Part shown: positions 34,883 through 45,815 of the stretch, piece by piece
How the letters are laid out: each line of letters opens with the position of its first letter
Numbering within the stretch: the stretch's first letter is position 1
Assembly: GCF_023715225.1 (NCBI RefSeq)
Contig: NZ_JAMBNS010000002.1
Span: forward strand, 354,333-418,332
From: Robertmurraya korlensis
GTDB lineage: Bacteria; Bacillota; Bacilli; Bacillales; Cytobacillaceae
Direction: 5' to 3'
Length of the DNA stretch: 64,000 nucleotides
Made by a program: the position numbers and the translations under genes
The notes under the pieces: model-generated
What the model was told of the DNA's origin: nothing
Database searches by the model: none
The model's input: only the letters and a program-made list of their open reading frames with translations

Positions 34883-35860
34883 TTAGAAGCTTAAAACTTT
34901 CTTAGCTGTTTCAATTACATCTTTGTAATTTGGTAACCATACTGTTTCCGCTTGAGAGAATGGGTACACAGTGTCAGGACCTGCAACACGTAATACAGGA
35001 GCTTCTAAGCTAAGAATTGCACGGTCGTTAATTTCAGCAACCACTTGAGCAGCAATTCCTGCTTGCTTCTGTGCTTCCTGAACAACAATAGCACGTCCAG
35101 TTTTCTCTACAGATGTCACAATAGCGTCAATATCTAATGGTGCAAGAGTACGTAAGTCAACAACTTCAACTGAGAAACCTTCTTTTTCAAGCTCTTCAGC
35201 AGCTTTTAATGATTCGTGTACCATTGCTCCGTAAGTAATAATAGATAAGTCTTTACCTTCACGCTTCACGTCAGCTTTTCCTAATGGAATTGTGTACTCC
35301 TCTTCAGGAACCTCTTGACGGAATGAGCGGTATAGCTTCATATGCTCAAGGAAAATAACAGGGTCATTATCACGAATAGCTGATAATAATAAACCTTTTG
35401 CATCATAAGGAGTTGATGGAATAACCACTTTCAAACCAGGTTGTTGAGTCATTAATCCTTCTAAGCTATCTGCATGTAGTTCTGGTGTATGAACGCCACC
35501 TCCGAATGGAGAACGGATGGTAACTGGAGAATTGTAACGTCCACCTGAACGATAACGCATACGAGCCATTTGACCAGAAATAGAGTCAATAACTTCATAC
35601 ACGAAACCGAAGAATTGGATTTCCATAATCGGACGGAAACCTTGTAAACCAAGACCGATTGCTAAACCACCGATACCAGATTCAGCTAGTGGTGTATCGA
35701 ATACGCGCTCTTCACCGAATTCCTTTTGAAGACCCTCAGTTGCACGGAATACTCCTCCGTTATTTCCTACGTCTTCACCGAATAGTAACACGTTCGGATC
35801 ATTGCGCAATTCAATACGTAACGCATCCGTGATTGCTTGAATCAATGTCATTTGCGCCAT
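34883..35860 (-). CDS. pdhB: Pyruvate dehydrogenase E1 beta subunit
   Basis: 325 residues, transketolase-type. [17 protein letters not shown], the [18 protein letters not shown] motif, and the transketolase C-terminal domain ([24 protein letters not shown]). Together with PdhA it binds thiamine diphosphate and decarboxylates pyruvate. ATG 35860, 3 nt after the pdhA stop. Confidence 0.97.
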   Translation of the reverse strand: MAQMTLIQAITDALRIELRNDPNVLLFGEDVGNNGGVFRATEGLQKEFGEERVFDTPLAESGIGGLAIGLGLQGFRPIMEIQFFGFVYEVIDSISGQMARMRYRSGGRYNSPVTIRSPFGGGVHTPELHADSLEGLMTQQPGLKVVIPSTPYDAKGLLLSAIRDNDPVIFLEHMKLYRSFRQEVPEEEYTIPLGKADVKREGKDLSIITYGAMVHESLKAAEELEKEGFSVEVVDLRTLAPLDIDAIVTSVEKTGRAIVVQEAQKQAGIAAQVVAEINDRAILSLEAPVLRVAGPDTVYPFSQAETVWLPNYKDVIETAKKVLSF

Positions 35861-35863
35861 GGT

Positions 35864-37024
<1,161 letters not shown>

Positions 37025-37185
37025 TTAAAATACGCACAAAAATTAGGATACCCAAAATCAAATCTTCTTAGAAATAATCATCATTCTTAGAATTGACCTG
37101 TTCTAAACAGAGAGAAGCTATTATTTATTAAGTAGTTTCCCACAATTCTCGTTTAAAAAAACAGAAATTGTAGATTCAATGCTTA

Positions 37186-37200
37186 TGATATTCTGTATCA
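37186..37200. repeat. Inverted repeat TGATA-N5-TATCA
   Basis: TGATATTCTGTATCA; a second, wider version (TGATA, 11 nt, TATCA) is at 37326-37346. Possible operator; no known regulator is matched. Confidence 0.4.
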
Positions 37201-37245
37201 CTAACTTATGCAACAAAATTGATACAATAAATTGATTCGTTTCTT

Positions 37246-37275
37246 AGTTTACATCATTAAAAATACCCGCGTCAA
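37246..37275 (-). promoter_or_regulatory. Candidate pdhA promoter
   Basis: Minus strand TTGACG (37270-37275), 18 nt, TAAACT (37246-37251). The -35 is strong, the -10 moderate. It would give a leader of about 260 nt. Confidence 0.4.
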
Positions 37276-37404
37276 ATATTAAATTTGTGAGTTTTTAAAT
37301 ATATTCATAGTAATTATTATTTTAATGATATTCCTTTTCTGTATCAATCAATAATCACATCTGTACTATATAACATCTCCCTATTATACATCCTGTTATA
37401 AATC

Positions 37405-37430
37405 AAAAAAGCCGACCTTATTTGGTCGAC
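37405..37430 (-). terminator. Terminator after ykyA
   Basis: Minus strand GTCGACC, AAATAA, GGTCGGC followed by TTTTTT; overlaps the last codons. Confidence 0.8.
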
Positions 37431-38086
37431 TCTTCGATATCTAGTCCTGATAGTTCATAAAACGCATGTTTTATATCATTATATTCCTTCGTTAGCTCAT
37501 TAAATTTTTCATTGGCAGCAATAACTTGTTCGTAAATTTGATTTATTTTAACTATTTGTTCCTCAAGTTCTGCTAAAGACCTTTCCTCTGCTTTTAACAT
37601 ATTATATAGATTTTTATCCTGCTCGAGTCCTTGTATATATGCTTTATAAAGCTCATCATGGGTACGATATCTTTCAGTCATTACTGAGTATAATTCGTCT
37701 GCTTTATTTTTTACTTTCTTCTCATCAATCTTTTCAATTAAAGGTTTTACTCGTTTAAATTCTTCTTCTGATTCCTCTAAGCTTTTTTGTTCATTGTTCA
37801 TGTGAACTTGTCTTTTACCTACTATTTCTATAGCTTCATCAGATCTTTTTACAATATCATCAAGATCCTTTGTTCCAAGTTCCATTATTTCTTCATATAA
37901 TCGTTGCTCATCCTTTTCTAACTGCACTAACGGTTCCTGCTGTTCTTCAAACAAAGCTTCTTTTTCTACCACATCTTCTAATACTTCGTGAATTTTTTCG
38001 GGAGTTGATTGAAAAGGACTACAGCCTGTCAAATACAGAATGAAAGAAACACATAAAATACCTAATAAAAATTGATTTTTACGCAC
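37418..38086 (-). CDS. ykyA: YkyA, putative cell-wall-binding lipoprotein
   Basis: 222 residues. Lipoprotein signal with lipobox LTGC (Cys22), then an almost wholly helical, Glu/Lys-rich mature part with coiled-coil character (EALFEEQQEPLVQLEKDEQRLYEEIMELG and AEERSLAELEEQIVKINQIYEQV). It matches YkyA, next to pdhA and defB as in B. subtilis. It acts outside the membrane; role unknown. Confidence 0.9.
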   Translation of the reverse strand: MRKNQFLLGILCVSFILYLTGCSPFQSTPEKIHEVLEDVVEKEALFEEQQEPLVQLEKDEQRLYEEIMELGTKDLDDIVKRSDEAIEIVGKRQVHMNNEQKSLEESEEEFKRVKPLIEKIDEKKVKNKADELYSVMTERYRTHDELYKAYIQGLEQDKNLYNMLKAEERSLAELEEQIVKINQIYEQVIAANEKFNELTKEYNDIKHAFYELSGLDIEESTK

Positions 38087-38335
38087 AATTTAGCCCTCCT
38101 ATAACAATTTAACTATATCTAGTAGTGGGACGAAAGACAATACTATACAATGCTTTTATTTTTAATAAATGGCTAGGCTTGTCCGTTTTTTTACATCATA
38201 TTTCTCATCCTTGATAAATATGTATTAAATAAGCAAAATCCGGAAGAGATGATTAACTTTTAATCCAAACTTTGATAGACTATTATCGATAAACAACGGA
38301 CAACTGAAGTCTTGTAACTTAGGAGCGTGTATTTT

Positions 38336-38890
38336 ATGATTACAATGGATGATATCATACGGGATGGACATCCAACCTTACGTAAAGTCGCCGAGGAAGT
38401 TTCCATGCCTCCGTCTCAAGAAGATATTGAACTGTTAAAAGGTATGCATGAATATTTAATAAATAGCCAAAATCCAGAAACCGCAATGAAGTATCAGTTA
38501 CGGGCTGGAATTGGAATTGCTGCACCACAGATAAATGTTTCGAAAAGAATGATCGCCATTCATGCAAAAGATGAGAAAGACCAAATTCATAGTTATACAT
38601 TGTTTAATCCAAAAATTATTAGCCATTCTGTAGAAAAAGCCTATCTTACATCTGGCGAGGGATGTCTCTCTGTAGATGAAGCATTCCCCGGATTTGTGCC
38701 AAGATATTCAAAAATTACAGTAAAGGCATTTGACCTACAAGGAAAAGAAGTTAAGCTTCGATTAAAAGGAATAATGGCAATTGTTTTTCAACATGAAATT
38801 GACCACCTTAACGGCGTGATGTTTTATGATCATATCAACAAAAAAGACCCATATTCCGTACCTGACCATTCAATTGCCGTAGAAAGATAA
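38336..38890 (+). CDS. defB: Peptide deformylase DefB
   Basis: 184 residues, the longer Gram-positive (type II) deformylase. Motif 1 GIGIAAPQ (about 54-61), motif 2 GEGCLSV, motif 3 HEIDHLNG (metal-binding HExxH type, with Cys of motif 2). It removes the formyl group from nascent proteins. A GTG at 38327 is in frame, but ATG 38336 follows AGGAG with 11-nt spacing and gives the family start [16 protein letters not shown]. Single gene with a strong terminator. Confidence 0.95.
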   Translation: MITMDDIIRDGHPTLRKVAEEVSMPPSQEDIELLKGMHEYLINSQNPETAMKYQLRAGIGIAAPQINVSKRMIAIHAKDEKDQIHSYTLFNPKIISHSVEKAYLTSGEGCLSVDEAFPGFVPRYSKITVKAFDLQGKEVKLRLKGIMAIVFQHEIDHLNGVMFYDHINKKDPYSVPDHSIAVER

Positions 38891-38896
38891 TTATGG

Positions 38897-38926
38897 CTGC
38901 TGGTAAAGCTACCAGCAGTTTTTTTT
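38897..38926 (+). terminator. Terminator after defB
   Basis: CTGCTGGTA, AAGC, TACCAGCAG followed by eight T. Confidence 0.93.
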
Positions 38927-39070
38927 ATGAATTCACTAAAATACCAACTTTATCCACGAGAAAATTGGTTAAAAGAGCATATAATATAAGTAGAAGAAAT
39001 GCTTCCGGGACAAATTTTCTTTACTTTGGACAAGGATCGTTTAAATATTATTTTAAGGAGATGATCCACC

Positions 39071-39142
39071 ATGTTAAAGAAGCTTAGAAAAAAGCTTGTT
39101 AGGCAGTGGAACGAATTATTACGTAAAAAAACAATCGCATAA
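39071..39142 (+). CDS. Small basic amphipathic 23-residue peptide
   Basis: Predicted product MLKKLRKKLVRQWNELLRKK plus TIA: nine basic and one acidic residue, hydrophobic residues spaced as in an amphipathic helix. The ATG follows AAGGAGATGATC, a nearly complete match to the anti-Shine-Dalgarno of 16S rRNA, which is unusual for a chance ORF. A hairpin lies 12 nt after the stop. No TATAAT at a good -35 distance was found. It could be a membrane-active peptide, a leader peptide, or a small regulator; I recognise no family. Confidence 0.5.
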   Translation: MLKKLRKKLVRQWNELLRKKTIA

Positions 39143-39154
39143 TTTTTCACCTTC

Positions 39155-39179
39155 CTGGCTTGGGGCTTCCTCAAGCCAG
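39155..39179 (+). terminator. Hairpin after the 23-residue peptide gene
   Basis: CTGGCTTG, 9-nt loop, CAAGCCAG; a weak T-tract follows some way on. A second stem, AGCCCTTC/GAAGGGCT, is at 39210-39234 with TTCTTTATT after. Confidence 0.6.
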
Positions 39180-39336
39180 ATCTTATACTATATATTTTTT
39201 CTAAGAGAAAGCCCTTCTAAACTTGCGAAGGGCTACTTCTTTATTGTAAAGTTAATCATTGTCACTACATATTCTTTTGCAATAATGTAAAAGAATGGTT
39301 AATTGCACATAATCCTACTATTTAATAAGAAAAAAC

Positions 39337-39365
39337 ATGAAATACATGTTATTTTTAGATATAAT
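39337..39365 (+). promoter_or_regulatory. rpoY-rnjA promoter
   Basis: ATGAAA (39337-39342), 17 nt, TATAAT (39360-39365), about 36 nt before the rpoY start. Confidence 0.6.
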
Positions 39366-39401
39366 AGAAAAAGTTACTATCGGAACAAGGAGAGATTTCA
39401 A

Positions 39402-39614
39402 ATGATTTTTAAAGTTTATTTTCAAGAAGACAGAACACAGGTACCTGTAAGAGAAAAGACAAAAACCGTTTATGTTAAAGCGGATTCAGAACGAGAAGTC
39501 CGTACAAAATTGGCAGACCGACCATACAATATCGAGTTTGTTACACCTGTAACGGGTGCATTCTTAGAGTATGAACAACAAAATGAAGATTTTAATGTAT
39601 TGGAGATTGATTAA
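39402..39614 (+). CDS. rpoY: RpoY (YkzG), epsilon subunit of RNA polymerase
   Basis: 70 residues. The MIFKVYFQEDRTQVPVREKTKT start and the RPYNIEFVTPVTGAFLEYEQQN end match the small epsilon subunit, which binds RNA polymerase in Firmicutes. The frame is open from 39303, but ATG 39402 follows AAGGAGAGATTTCAA. It is 3 nt ahead of rnjA, so the pair is one operon. Confidence 0.93.
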   Translation: MIFKVYFQEDRTQVPVREKTKTVYVKADSEREVRTKLADRPYNIEFVTPVTGAFLEYEQQNEDFNVLEID

Positions 39615-39617
39615 TTT

Positions 39618-41285
39618 ATGAAATTTGTTAAGAACGATCAAACGGCCGTGTTCGCCCTTGGCGGCCTTGGGGAAATTGGAAAGAATACGTATGCTGTTCA
39701 ATTCCAAGATGAAATTATCTTGATTGATGCCGGTATTAAGTTTCCAGAGGACGAGCTACTTGGAATTGACTACGTAATACCTGATTACACCTACCTAGTG
39801 AAAAATGTGGACAAAATTAAAGGTCTTTTTGTAACACATGGACATGAGGATCATATTGGTGGGATCCCTTATTTATTAAGAGAAGTAAATATTCCTATTT
39901 ATGGCGGAAAACTTGCACTTGGCTTAATCAAAAATAAGCTTGAAGAACACGGATTACTTCGCACGGCTAAATTAATAGAGATTAAAGAAGATGACATCAT
40001 TAAGTTCCGAAAGACTTCAGTTACTTTCTTTCGAACCACCCATAGTATTCCAGATTCATATGGAATCGTAGTGAAAACACCACCAGGACAAGTCGTCCAC
40101 ACTGGAGATTTCAAATTCGATTTTACTCCTGTCGGGGAACCAGCTAACTTAACAAAAATGGCAGAAATCGGTAAAGACGGCGTGCTTTGTTTGTTGTCTG
40201 ATAGCACAAACAGTGAAGTCCCGGATTTCACCATGTCAGAGAGACGTGTTGGTGAAAGTATTCAGGATATTTTTAGAAAGGTAGAAGGGCGCGTTATTTT
40301 TGCTACCTTTGCCTCTAATATCCACCGCCTTCAACAAGTAACAGAAGCTGCTGTAGCACACGGAAGAAAAATTGCTGTATTCGGTAGAAGTATGGAAGCA
40401 GCCATTCGCATCGGACAGGATTTAGGTTATATTCGTGCACCAAAAGATACATTTATTGAACCACAACAAATAAATCGAATCCCGGCTAATCAAGTAACGA
40501 TTCTTTGTACAGGAAGTCAAGGTGAGCCTATGGCAGCTCTTTCACGAATTGCCAATGGAACTCATCGTCAAATTCAAATCAATCCTGGAGATACTGTTGT
40601 ATTCTCATCTTCACCAATTCCAGGAAACACGGTTAGTGTAAGTCGTACAATTAATATGCTTTTCCGTGCTGGAGCAGATGTTATTCATGGATCATTAAAC
40701 GATATTCACACATCTGGTCACGGTGGACAACAGGAACAAAAGCTTATGCTACGCCTGATTAAGCCTAAGTTCTTCATGCCAATCCATGGGGAATATCGCA
40801 TGCAAAAAATGCATGCCAAACTTGCAGTGGATTGCGGAGTTGAAGAAGAAAACTGCTTTATTATGGATAATGGCGAGGTTCTAGCTTTAAGTGAAGATAC
40901 CGCACAGGTTGCTGGAAAGATTCCATCTGGAAATGTTTATATCGATGGAAGCGGAATCGGTGACATCGGTAATATCGTTTTAAGAGACCGTCGTATCCTC
41001 TCTGAAGAAGGACTAGTTGTTGTTGTTGTAAGCATTAATATGAAGGACTTTAAGATTGCTGCTGGTCCTGATATCATCTCACGTGGGTTTGTGTATATGA
41101 GAGAGTCCGGCGACCTGATTAACGATGCTCAAGCGCTAATTTCTAAACATTTAAATAAAGTGATGGAAAGAAAAACAACACAATGGTCAGAAATTAAAAA
41201 TGAAATTACAGACACCTTATCTCCTTTCCTTTATGAAAAAACAAAGCGTCGTCCAATGATCCTACCGATCATTATGGAGGTATAA
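39618..41285 (+). CDS. rnjA: Ribonuclease J1
   Basis: 555 residues. Metallo-beta-lactamase motif HGHEDH (His74, His76, Asp78, His79), beta-CASP motifs ([43 protein letters not shown]) and the C-terminal domain. It is an endo- and 5'-exonuclease central to mRNA decay and rRNA maturation. It overlaps no gene and ends at a terminator shared with ktrC. Confidence 0.97.
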   Translation: MKFVKNDQTAVFALGGLGEIGKNTYAVQFQDEIILIDAGIKFPEDELLGIDYVIPDYTYLVKNVDKIKGLFVTHGHEDHIGGIPYLLREVNIPIYGGKLALGLIKNKLEEHGLLRTAKLIEIKEDDIIKFRKTSVTFFRTTHSIPDSYGIVVKTPPGQVVHTGDFKFDFTPVGEPANLTKMAEIGKDGVLCLLSDSTNSEVPDFTMSERRVGESIQDIFRKVEGRVIFATFASNIHRLQQVTEAAVAHGRKIAVFGRSMEAAIRIGQDLGYIRAPKDTFIEPQQINRIPANQVTILCTGSQGEPMAALSRIANGTHRQIQINPGDTVVFSSSPIPGNTVSVSRTINMLFRAGADVIHGSLNDIHTSGHGGQQEQKLMLRLIKPKFFMPIHGEYRMQKMHAKLAVDCGVEEENCFIMDNGEVLALSEDTAQVAGKIPSGNVYIDGSGIGDIGNIVLRDRRILSEEGLVVVVVSINMKDFKIAAGPDIISRGFVYMRESGDLINDAQALISKHLNKVMERKTTQWSEIKNEITDTLSPFLYEKTKRRPMILPIIMEV

Positions 41286-41289
41286 AACT

Positions 41290-41320
41290 TAAAGCCACTC
41301 TATAAATGAGTGGCTTTTCT
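41290..41320. terminator. Bidirectional terminator rnjA/ktrC
   Basis: AAAGCCACTC, TATAAAT, GAGTGGCTTTTC. Confidence 0.9.
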
Positions 41321-41325
41321 TTGCA

Positions 41326-41985
41326 TTATTGGATAACTTTCTTTTCAAAACGATTGATGTCAACATCTGCACCAATAACGATTAAGACGTCATTTGCTGC
41401 AATAGGTTCATTGGCTTGTGGTGATACAATGATATTATTTCCTCGCTTAATAGCAACAATGTTAATACCGTATTTCGCACGAATATCCAAATCGATAATT
41501 GTATTTCCTACTAGACGATCACTTGCAACAATCTCCACAATACTATGCTCATCTGAAAGCTCAAGATAATCTAACACACTGTTTGATATGATATTATGCG
41601 CAATTCTTTTCCCCATATCTCTTTCCGGATGAACCACATGGTCAGCACCAATTTTTCTAAGTACTTTCTCATGATAATCATTTTGTGCTTTTACCGTAAT
41701 ATTGTTTACACCAAGTTCTTTTAAGATAAGCGTAGTTAAAATACTCGCTTGTATGTCATCCCCAATAGCAACGATCACATGGTCAAAATTACGTATACCA
41801 AGACTTTTTAGAACTGACTCATCAGTCGAATCTCCTACTACGGCATGAGAAGCAATCATAGAAAACTCATTTACTCGATCCTCACTATTATCAATAGCCA
41901 TAACCTCCATACCCTCTTCAGCAAGAGCACGGCAAATACTTCCCCCAAAACGACCAAGACCAATGACAGCAAATTCTTTTTTCAT
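41326..41985 (-). CDS. ktrC: KtrC, regulatory subunit of a potassium uptake channel
   Basis: 219 residues. RCK_N domain with nucleotide-binding GLGRFGGSICRALAEEG and AIDNSEDRVNEFS (about 5-40), then RCK_C from about 135 (HSIVEIVASDRLVGNTIIDLDIRAKYGINIVAIKRG). It binds ATP/ADP and, in the family, c-di-AMP through RCK_C, to gate the membrane subunit KtrD, which is not in this window. A longer frame reaches 42081; ATG 41985 matches the known length and start MKKEFAVIGLG. Confidence 0.9.
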   Translation of the reverse strand: MKKEFAVIGLGRFGGSICRALAEEGMEVMAIDNSEDRVNEFSMIASHAVVGDSTDESVLKSLGIRNFDHVIVAIGDDIQASILTTLILKELGVNNITVKAQNDYHEKVLRKIGADHVVHPERDMGKRIAHNIISNSVLDYLELSDEHSIVEIVASDRLVGNTIIDLDIRAKYGINIVAIKRGNNIIVSPQANEPIAANDVLIVIGADVDINRFEKKVIQ

Positions 41986-42045
41986 AAAAAGGTTCCTCCG
42001 AATACTGTTCAAGTATTTTACCATTTTAGCACAAAGCACTAAAAG

Positions 42046-42073
42046 GAAAAAGCCCCCATCACCATTCGGGGAC
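42046..42073 (-). terminator. Terminator after the ABC exporter pair
   Basis: Minus strand CCCCGAATGGTGATGGGG stem-loop followed by GCTTTTTCC. Confidence 0.7.
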
Positions 42074-42080
42074 AATTCCA

Positions 42081-43907
42081 TTAACCCGCTGTGTTCATGG
42101 TGAATTGTGCTCTTACAAGAGAATAGTATTCTCCTTGATAACTCATTAATTGTTCATGATTCCCCTGCTCAATTATTTCACCATGATCTAGCACAAAGAT
42201 TTGATCCGCTTCACGTATCGTAGATAAACGGTGAGCGATAATAACAGCTGTACGGTTTCTTAATAAAGTCTTTAAGGCATTTTGAATCTTTTGTTCAGAC
42301 TCTGTATCAATACTTGCTGTTGCTTCATCTAAAATAAGAATTTTAGGGTCTGCAAGCAACGCTCTAGCAAAGGAAATTAACTGTCTCTCCCCTACGGAAA
42401 GGACATTCCCTCTCTCCTCTACTTCTGTCATATACCCATTAGGAAGTCTTTCAATAAAACCATTCGCACCAACTGCCCTTGCGGCTTCTTTTGCCTCTTC
42501 CTCCGAAGCATCAGGGTTTCCAAATAATATATTTTCCATAATCGTACCGGAAAATATGAACGTGTCCTGTAGCACTACGCCAATTTGTTTTCTTAAACTT
42601 TTTAACGAAACCTCCTTTAAGTCAGTTCCATCGATGGATACTGTACCGCTGGTTGGGTCGTAAAACCTGCTAATTAGATTGGCAATTGTAGTTTTCCCTG
42701 AACCAGTATGACCTACCAGCGCAACGGTCTGACCGGCTTTCATTTCCAAAGATATGCCCTTTAGTGCTTTACGATTTGTATCGTAGGCAAACTCCACTTG
42801 GTCAAACTCGATTTGTCCCTGAATATTTTCGAGTTCAATGGCTGCTTCCTTCTGAGACACTATCGGCTTTTCGTCCAAGAATTCAAAAATACGCTCAGAA
42901 GATGCCATCCCCATTAACAATTGATTATATACTTGACCAAGCCTTGAAATGGGCTCCCAAAACATTCCTAGGTAGAAAGCAAAAGACACAAACTCACCGA
43001 TTGTTATCGATTCATTTTGAATCAGACTAGCTCCAAACCAGATGAGAACAGCCGTCCCGACCGCATTCGTTAGTTCGACCATTGGGCGGAACATGGCGTT
43101 TTTTTGAGAGGCCTCTCTCCAGCTTTGAAAATTCTCAGTATTTACACCATCAAAAAACGCCATGTTCTCCTGTTCCTGTGTAAAGGACTGAGTAACTCTT
43201 ATACCTTGTATACTCTCATTCAAATGAGAGTTTAATTTTGATTGCTTGAGACGTACAACCTGCCATGATTTTCTTATATTCCGTCTAAGACTTGTAGAAA
43301 TAAAGAACATAATCGGTAAGATAACCATAATAGCTAATGTTAATTCAGGACTTAATGTAACCAATATAACCATTACACCTATCAGCAGAATTACATCCAT
43401 TAAAAGATTAATAACTCCATTCGTAAAAAGCTCCTGAAGAGAATTGATATCATTCATTATTCTTACAAGTATGGAACCTGCTGATCTTTGGTCAAAGAAT
43501 CGGTGCGAAAGGTTTTGCACATGGGTAAAGAGGTGTTTTCTTAAGTCATATATGACATGTTGACCAAGCTGATTCATCCATTTTATCCGGAAGAAATTCG
43601 CTATGTAAGAAGCCATATATAAACCGGAAATGATAACAACAAGTGTAGTTAGGAGTTTCGCATCCTTATTAACGATTGCTTTGTCTAACGTGTATACCCC
43701 TATTAATAGCGGGATAATAAGTCTTACAGCTGTGTTGATGAGTACCATCATCATAGAAAACGGTAGTAAATTTGTCCGATATGGTTTCATATAACTGAAC
43801 AATCGCAGCATCTGACCCCAATTAAACGGTTTATCAATTATCTGGTCTTGTGAATACTCGAATCTTTTTATTGCATTCTCACTAACATGTGGTCGTTTCT
43901 TATTCAT
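42081..43907 (-). CDS. yknV: YknV-like ABC exporter half (canonical Walker B, atypical signature)
   Basis: 608 residues: six-helix ABC exporter domain (about 30-330) and a nucleotide-binding domain. Walker A GHTGSGKTT, Q-loop VVLQDTFIF, signature LSVGERQ (not LSGGQ), Walker B LILDEAT with the catalytic Glu, H-loop IIAHRLST. It pairs with the upstream half-transporter, 10 nt away on the same strand. The ORF extends to 43970, but ATG 43907 follows GGGGGGATC. The name is based on length, pairing and position; YfiC/YheH-type exporters are alternatives. Confidence 0.8.
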   Translation of the reverse strand: MNKKRPHVSENAIKRFEYSQDQIIDKPFNWGQMLRLFSYMKPYRTNLLPFSMMMVLINTAVRLIIPLLIGVYTLDKAIVNKDAKLLTTLVVIISGLYMASYIANFFRIKWMNQLGQHVIYDLRKHLFTHVQNLSHRFFDQRSAGSILVRIMNDINSLQELFTNGVINLLMDVILLIGVMVILVTLSPELTLAIMVILPIMFFISTSLRRNIRKSWQVVRLKQSKLNSHLNESIQGIRVTQSFTQEQENMAFFDGVNTENFQSWREASQKNAMFRPMVELTNAVGTAVLIWFGASLIQNESITIGEFVSFAFYLGMFWEPISRLGQVYNQLLMGMASSERIFEFLDEKPIVSQKEAAIELENIQGQIEFDQVEFAYDTNRKALKGISLEMKAGQTVALVGHTGSGKTTIANLISRFYDPTSGTVSIDGTDLKEVSLKSLRKQIGVVLQDTFIFSGTIMENILFGNPDASEEEAKEAARAVGANGFIERLPNGYMTEVEERGNVLSVGERQLISFARALLADPKILILDEATASIDTESEQKIQNALKTLLRNRTAVIIAHRLSTIREADQIFVLDHGEIIEQGNHEQLMSYQGEYYSLVRAQFTMNTAG

Positions 43908-43917
43908 ATGATCCCCC

Positions 43918-45672
43918 CTATCCGATATGCGGTTGCATAATTTGCTTTTGATCTTGGTATTGAATATCATACACGCGCTGATATAGTCCGTTTTGGTTTA
44001 CTAGATGTTCATGGACTCCACGCTCTACAATTTTCCCTCTATCTAAGACTAGAATTTCATCAGCATGCTTAAGCGATGAAATTCTATGGGCAATGATAAA
44101 TGTTGTTCGCCCTTTCATAACTTCATGAAGAGCTTGTTGTATTTTATATTCGGTTTCCATGTCAACAGCACTTGTAGCATCGTCTAAGATAAGTATACTT
44201 GGGTTCACACAAATCGCCCTTGCAATTGCTATTCGTTGTTTTTGACCTCCTGATAATCCCATTCCACGTTCCCCAAGCATAGTGTCATAGCCATCAGGTA
44301 ACTCCATAATAAAATCATGTGCTTGAGCCCTTTTCGCTGCTTCAACGATCTCTTCCATTGTCGCCTCAGGTCTTCCATAAGAGATGTTTGCTTTAATGGA
44401 AGACGAAAACAGAAAGGATTCCTGTAACACAAACCCAATATTGCTTCTCAGAGATTTAAATGCATAATTATTTACCTTCTCACCGTCAATTAATACTTCT
44501 CCTTCATTAACGTCATAAAATCTAGTGATGAGCTGTGTAATGGTGGTTTTACCTGACCCAGTAGCGCCTAAAAGTCCAATTTTCTTTCCAGGCTCAGCAA
44601 CAAAAGAAATATCATATAAGGCCTCAGAATCATCCTCCGTGTATTTAAAGGTAACATTCTTAAATTCAACCTTTCCTAGCAATCTATCAACAGCTAATTG
44701 CCCATCTTTCTCCTCAATTTCTCCCTCTGCATCAAGAATTTCCAAAAGCCTTTCCCCAGATGCTTTCGATTGAGAAAATAAATTAATGACAAAACCTAAG
44801 TTCATAATTGGCCACATAATGTACCAAACCAAACTGTAAAAGGCCACCAATTCTCCAGGTTTAAGCTCTTCTTGGATGACGAGGTAGCCCCCGTAAGATA
44901 ACAATAAAACCACACTTATATTCCCTAGCAACTCCATTAGTGGAAAATACTTTGCCCAAATATCGGAGGTGAAAATATATTTATCCTTGTAGTCACCATT
45001 TGAATGGTTAAACTTTCCAATCTCAAAGTCCTCTCTTGATAATGACTTCACCGTGTTGATCCCACTAATATTTTCTTGTACTTTTGTGTTTAATTTTCCA
45101 AAGGATTTTCGAATTCCTCTAAATGCAGGATGAACCGCTTGATCGAATTTATAAACAACCACCGCTAAAAACGGGAGTGTGATCAGAGTAACCATGGTTA
45201 GTGGAACAGAGTAGTAAAACATTACACCAAAAGTAATACCAATTAAGACAATAAAGCGAATCAATTCTGAAAACCCAAATGAAAGAAAAAAACGAAATCC
45301 TTCTACATCTGCCGTTAACCTAGACATAAGATCTCCGGTTTTGGCATTATCGTAATAACGAAAAGGTAAATACTGCAGCTTTTCATAAAGGCGATTTCTC
45401 AATTTATAAACGGAGGTTATTCCGAACAAGTCTCCTGTATATTGGTGAATATACGTTCCAATCCCCTTAATCACCATAACACCCACAAACCCTAAGCTAA
45501 CGATTGGAATCCATTCGTACCTTCCCCCCAGCACTATGTCGTCAATCGTTATTTGAAGAATAATTGGGTATATTACAGTGATTCCTGTAATAAGTAATAA
45601 AAATGACATTGACCATAAGAAATAGCTTTTATAAGGCCAGTAAAATTCTTTCAGCTTTTTGAAAACCTCCAT
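43918..45672 (-). CDS. yknU: YknU-like ABC exporter half (degenerate catalytic Walker B)
   Basis: 584 residues: transmembrane domain with six helices and a nucleotide-binding domain. Walker A GATGSGKTT, signature LSGGQKQR, H-loop IIAHRISS are normal, but Walker B ends LILDDAT, with Asp in place of the catalytic Glu. Together with the partner this makes one canonical and one degenerate ATP site, as in heterodimeric exporters such as BmrCD. Substrate not predictable; the family includes drug and lipid exporters. ATG 45672 after GGGGGATTTTC. Confidence 0.8.
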   Translation of the reverse strand: MEVFKKLKEFYWPYKSYFLWSMSFLLLITGITVIYPIILQITIDDIVLGGRYEWIPIVSLGFVGVMVIKGIGTYIHQYTGDLFGITSVYKLRNRLYEKLQYLPFRYYDNAKTGDLMSRLTADVEGFRFFLSFGFSELIRFIVLIGITFGVMFYYSVPLTMVTLITLPFLAVVVYKFDQAVHPAFRGIRKSFGKLNTKVQENISGINTVKSLSREDFEIGKFNHSNGDYKDKYIFTSDIWAKYFPLMELLGNISVVLLLSYGGYLVIQEELKPGELVAFYSLVWYIMWPIMNLGFVINLFSQSKASGERLLEILDAEGEIEEKDGQLAVDRLLGKVEFKNVTFKYTEDDSEALYDISFVAEPGKKIGLLGATGSGKTTITQLITRFYDVNEGEVLIDGEKVNNYAFKSLRSNIGFVLQESFLFSSSIKANISYGRPEATMEEIVEAAKRAQAHDFIMELPDGYDTMLGERGMGLSGGQKQRIAIARAICVNPSILILDDATSAVDMETEYKIQQALHEVMKGRTTFIIAHRISSLKHADEILVLDRGKIVERGVHEHLVNQNGLYQRVYDIQYQDQKQIMQPHIG

Positions 45673-45776
45673 GAAAATCCCCCTTCATTTGTCAGAATTT
45701 CTAAAAAATTCATGAACATAGTAATAAATATATCGGTTTTCGAAATAAATTTCCACCCTTTTACAACATTTTTTCA

Positions 45777-45808
45777 TATAAAAAAAAGACTAGGGATCCC
45801 TAGTCTTT
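45777..45808 (-). terminator. Terminator after ykuV
   Basis: Perfect 24-nt palindrome AAAGACTAGGGA/TCCCTAGTCTTT with a T-run on the minus strand. Confidence 0.92.
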
Positions 45809-45815
45809 CAAAATT

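Noticed and set aside
38975..38985. TATAAT upstream of the 23-residue peptide gene
   Set aside because: No -35 hexamer at 16-18 nt and no extended TGN, so not called a promoter.
39899..40234. 111-residue frame opposite rnjA
   Set aside because: Lies wholly inside a catalytic-domain coding region, with no ribosome site.
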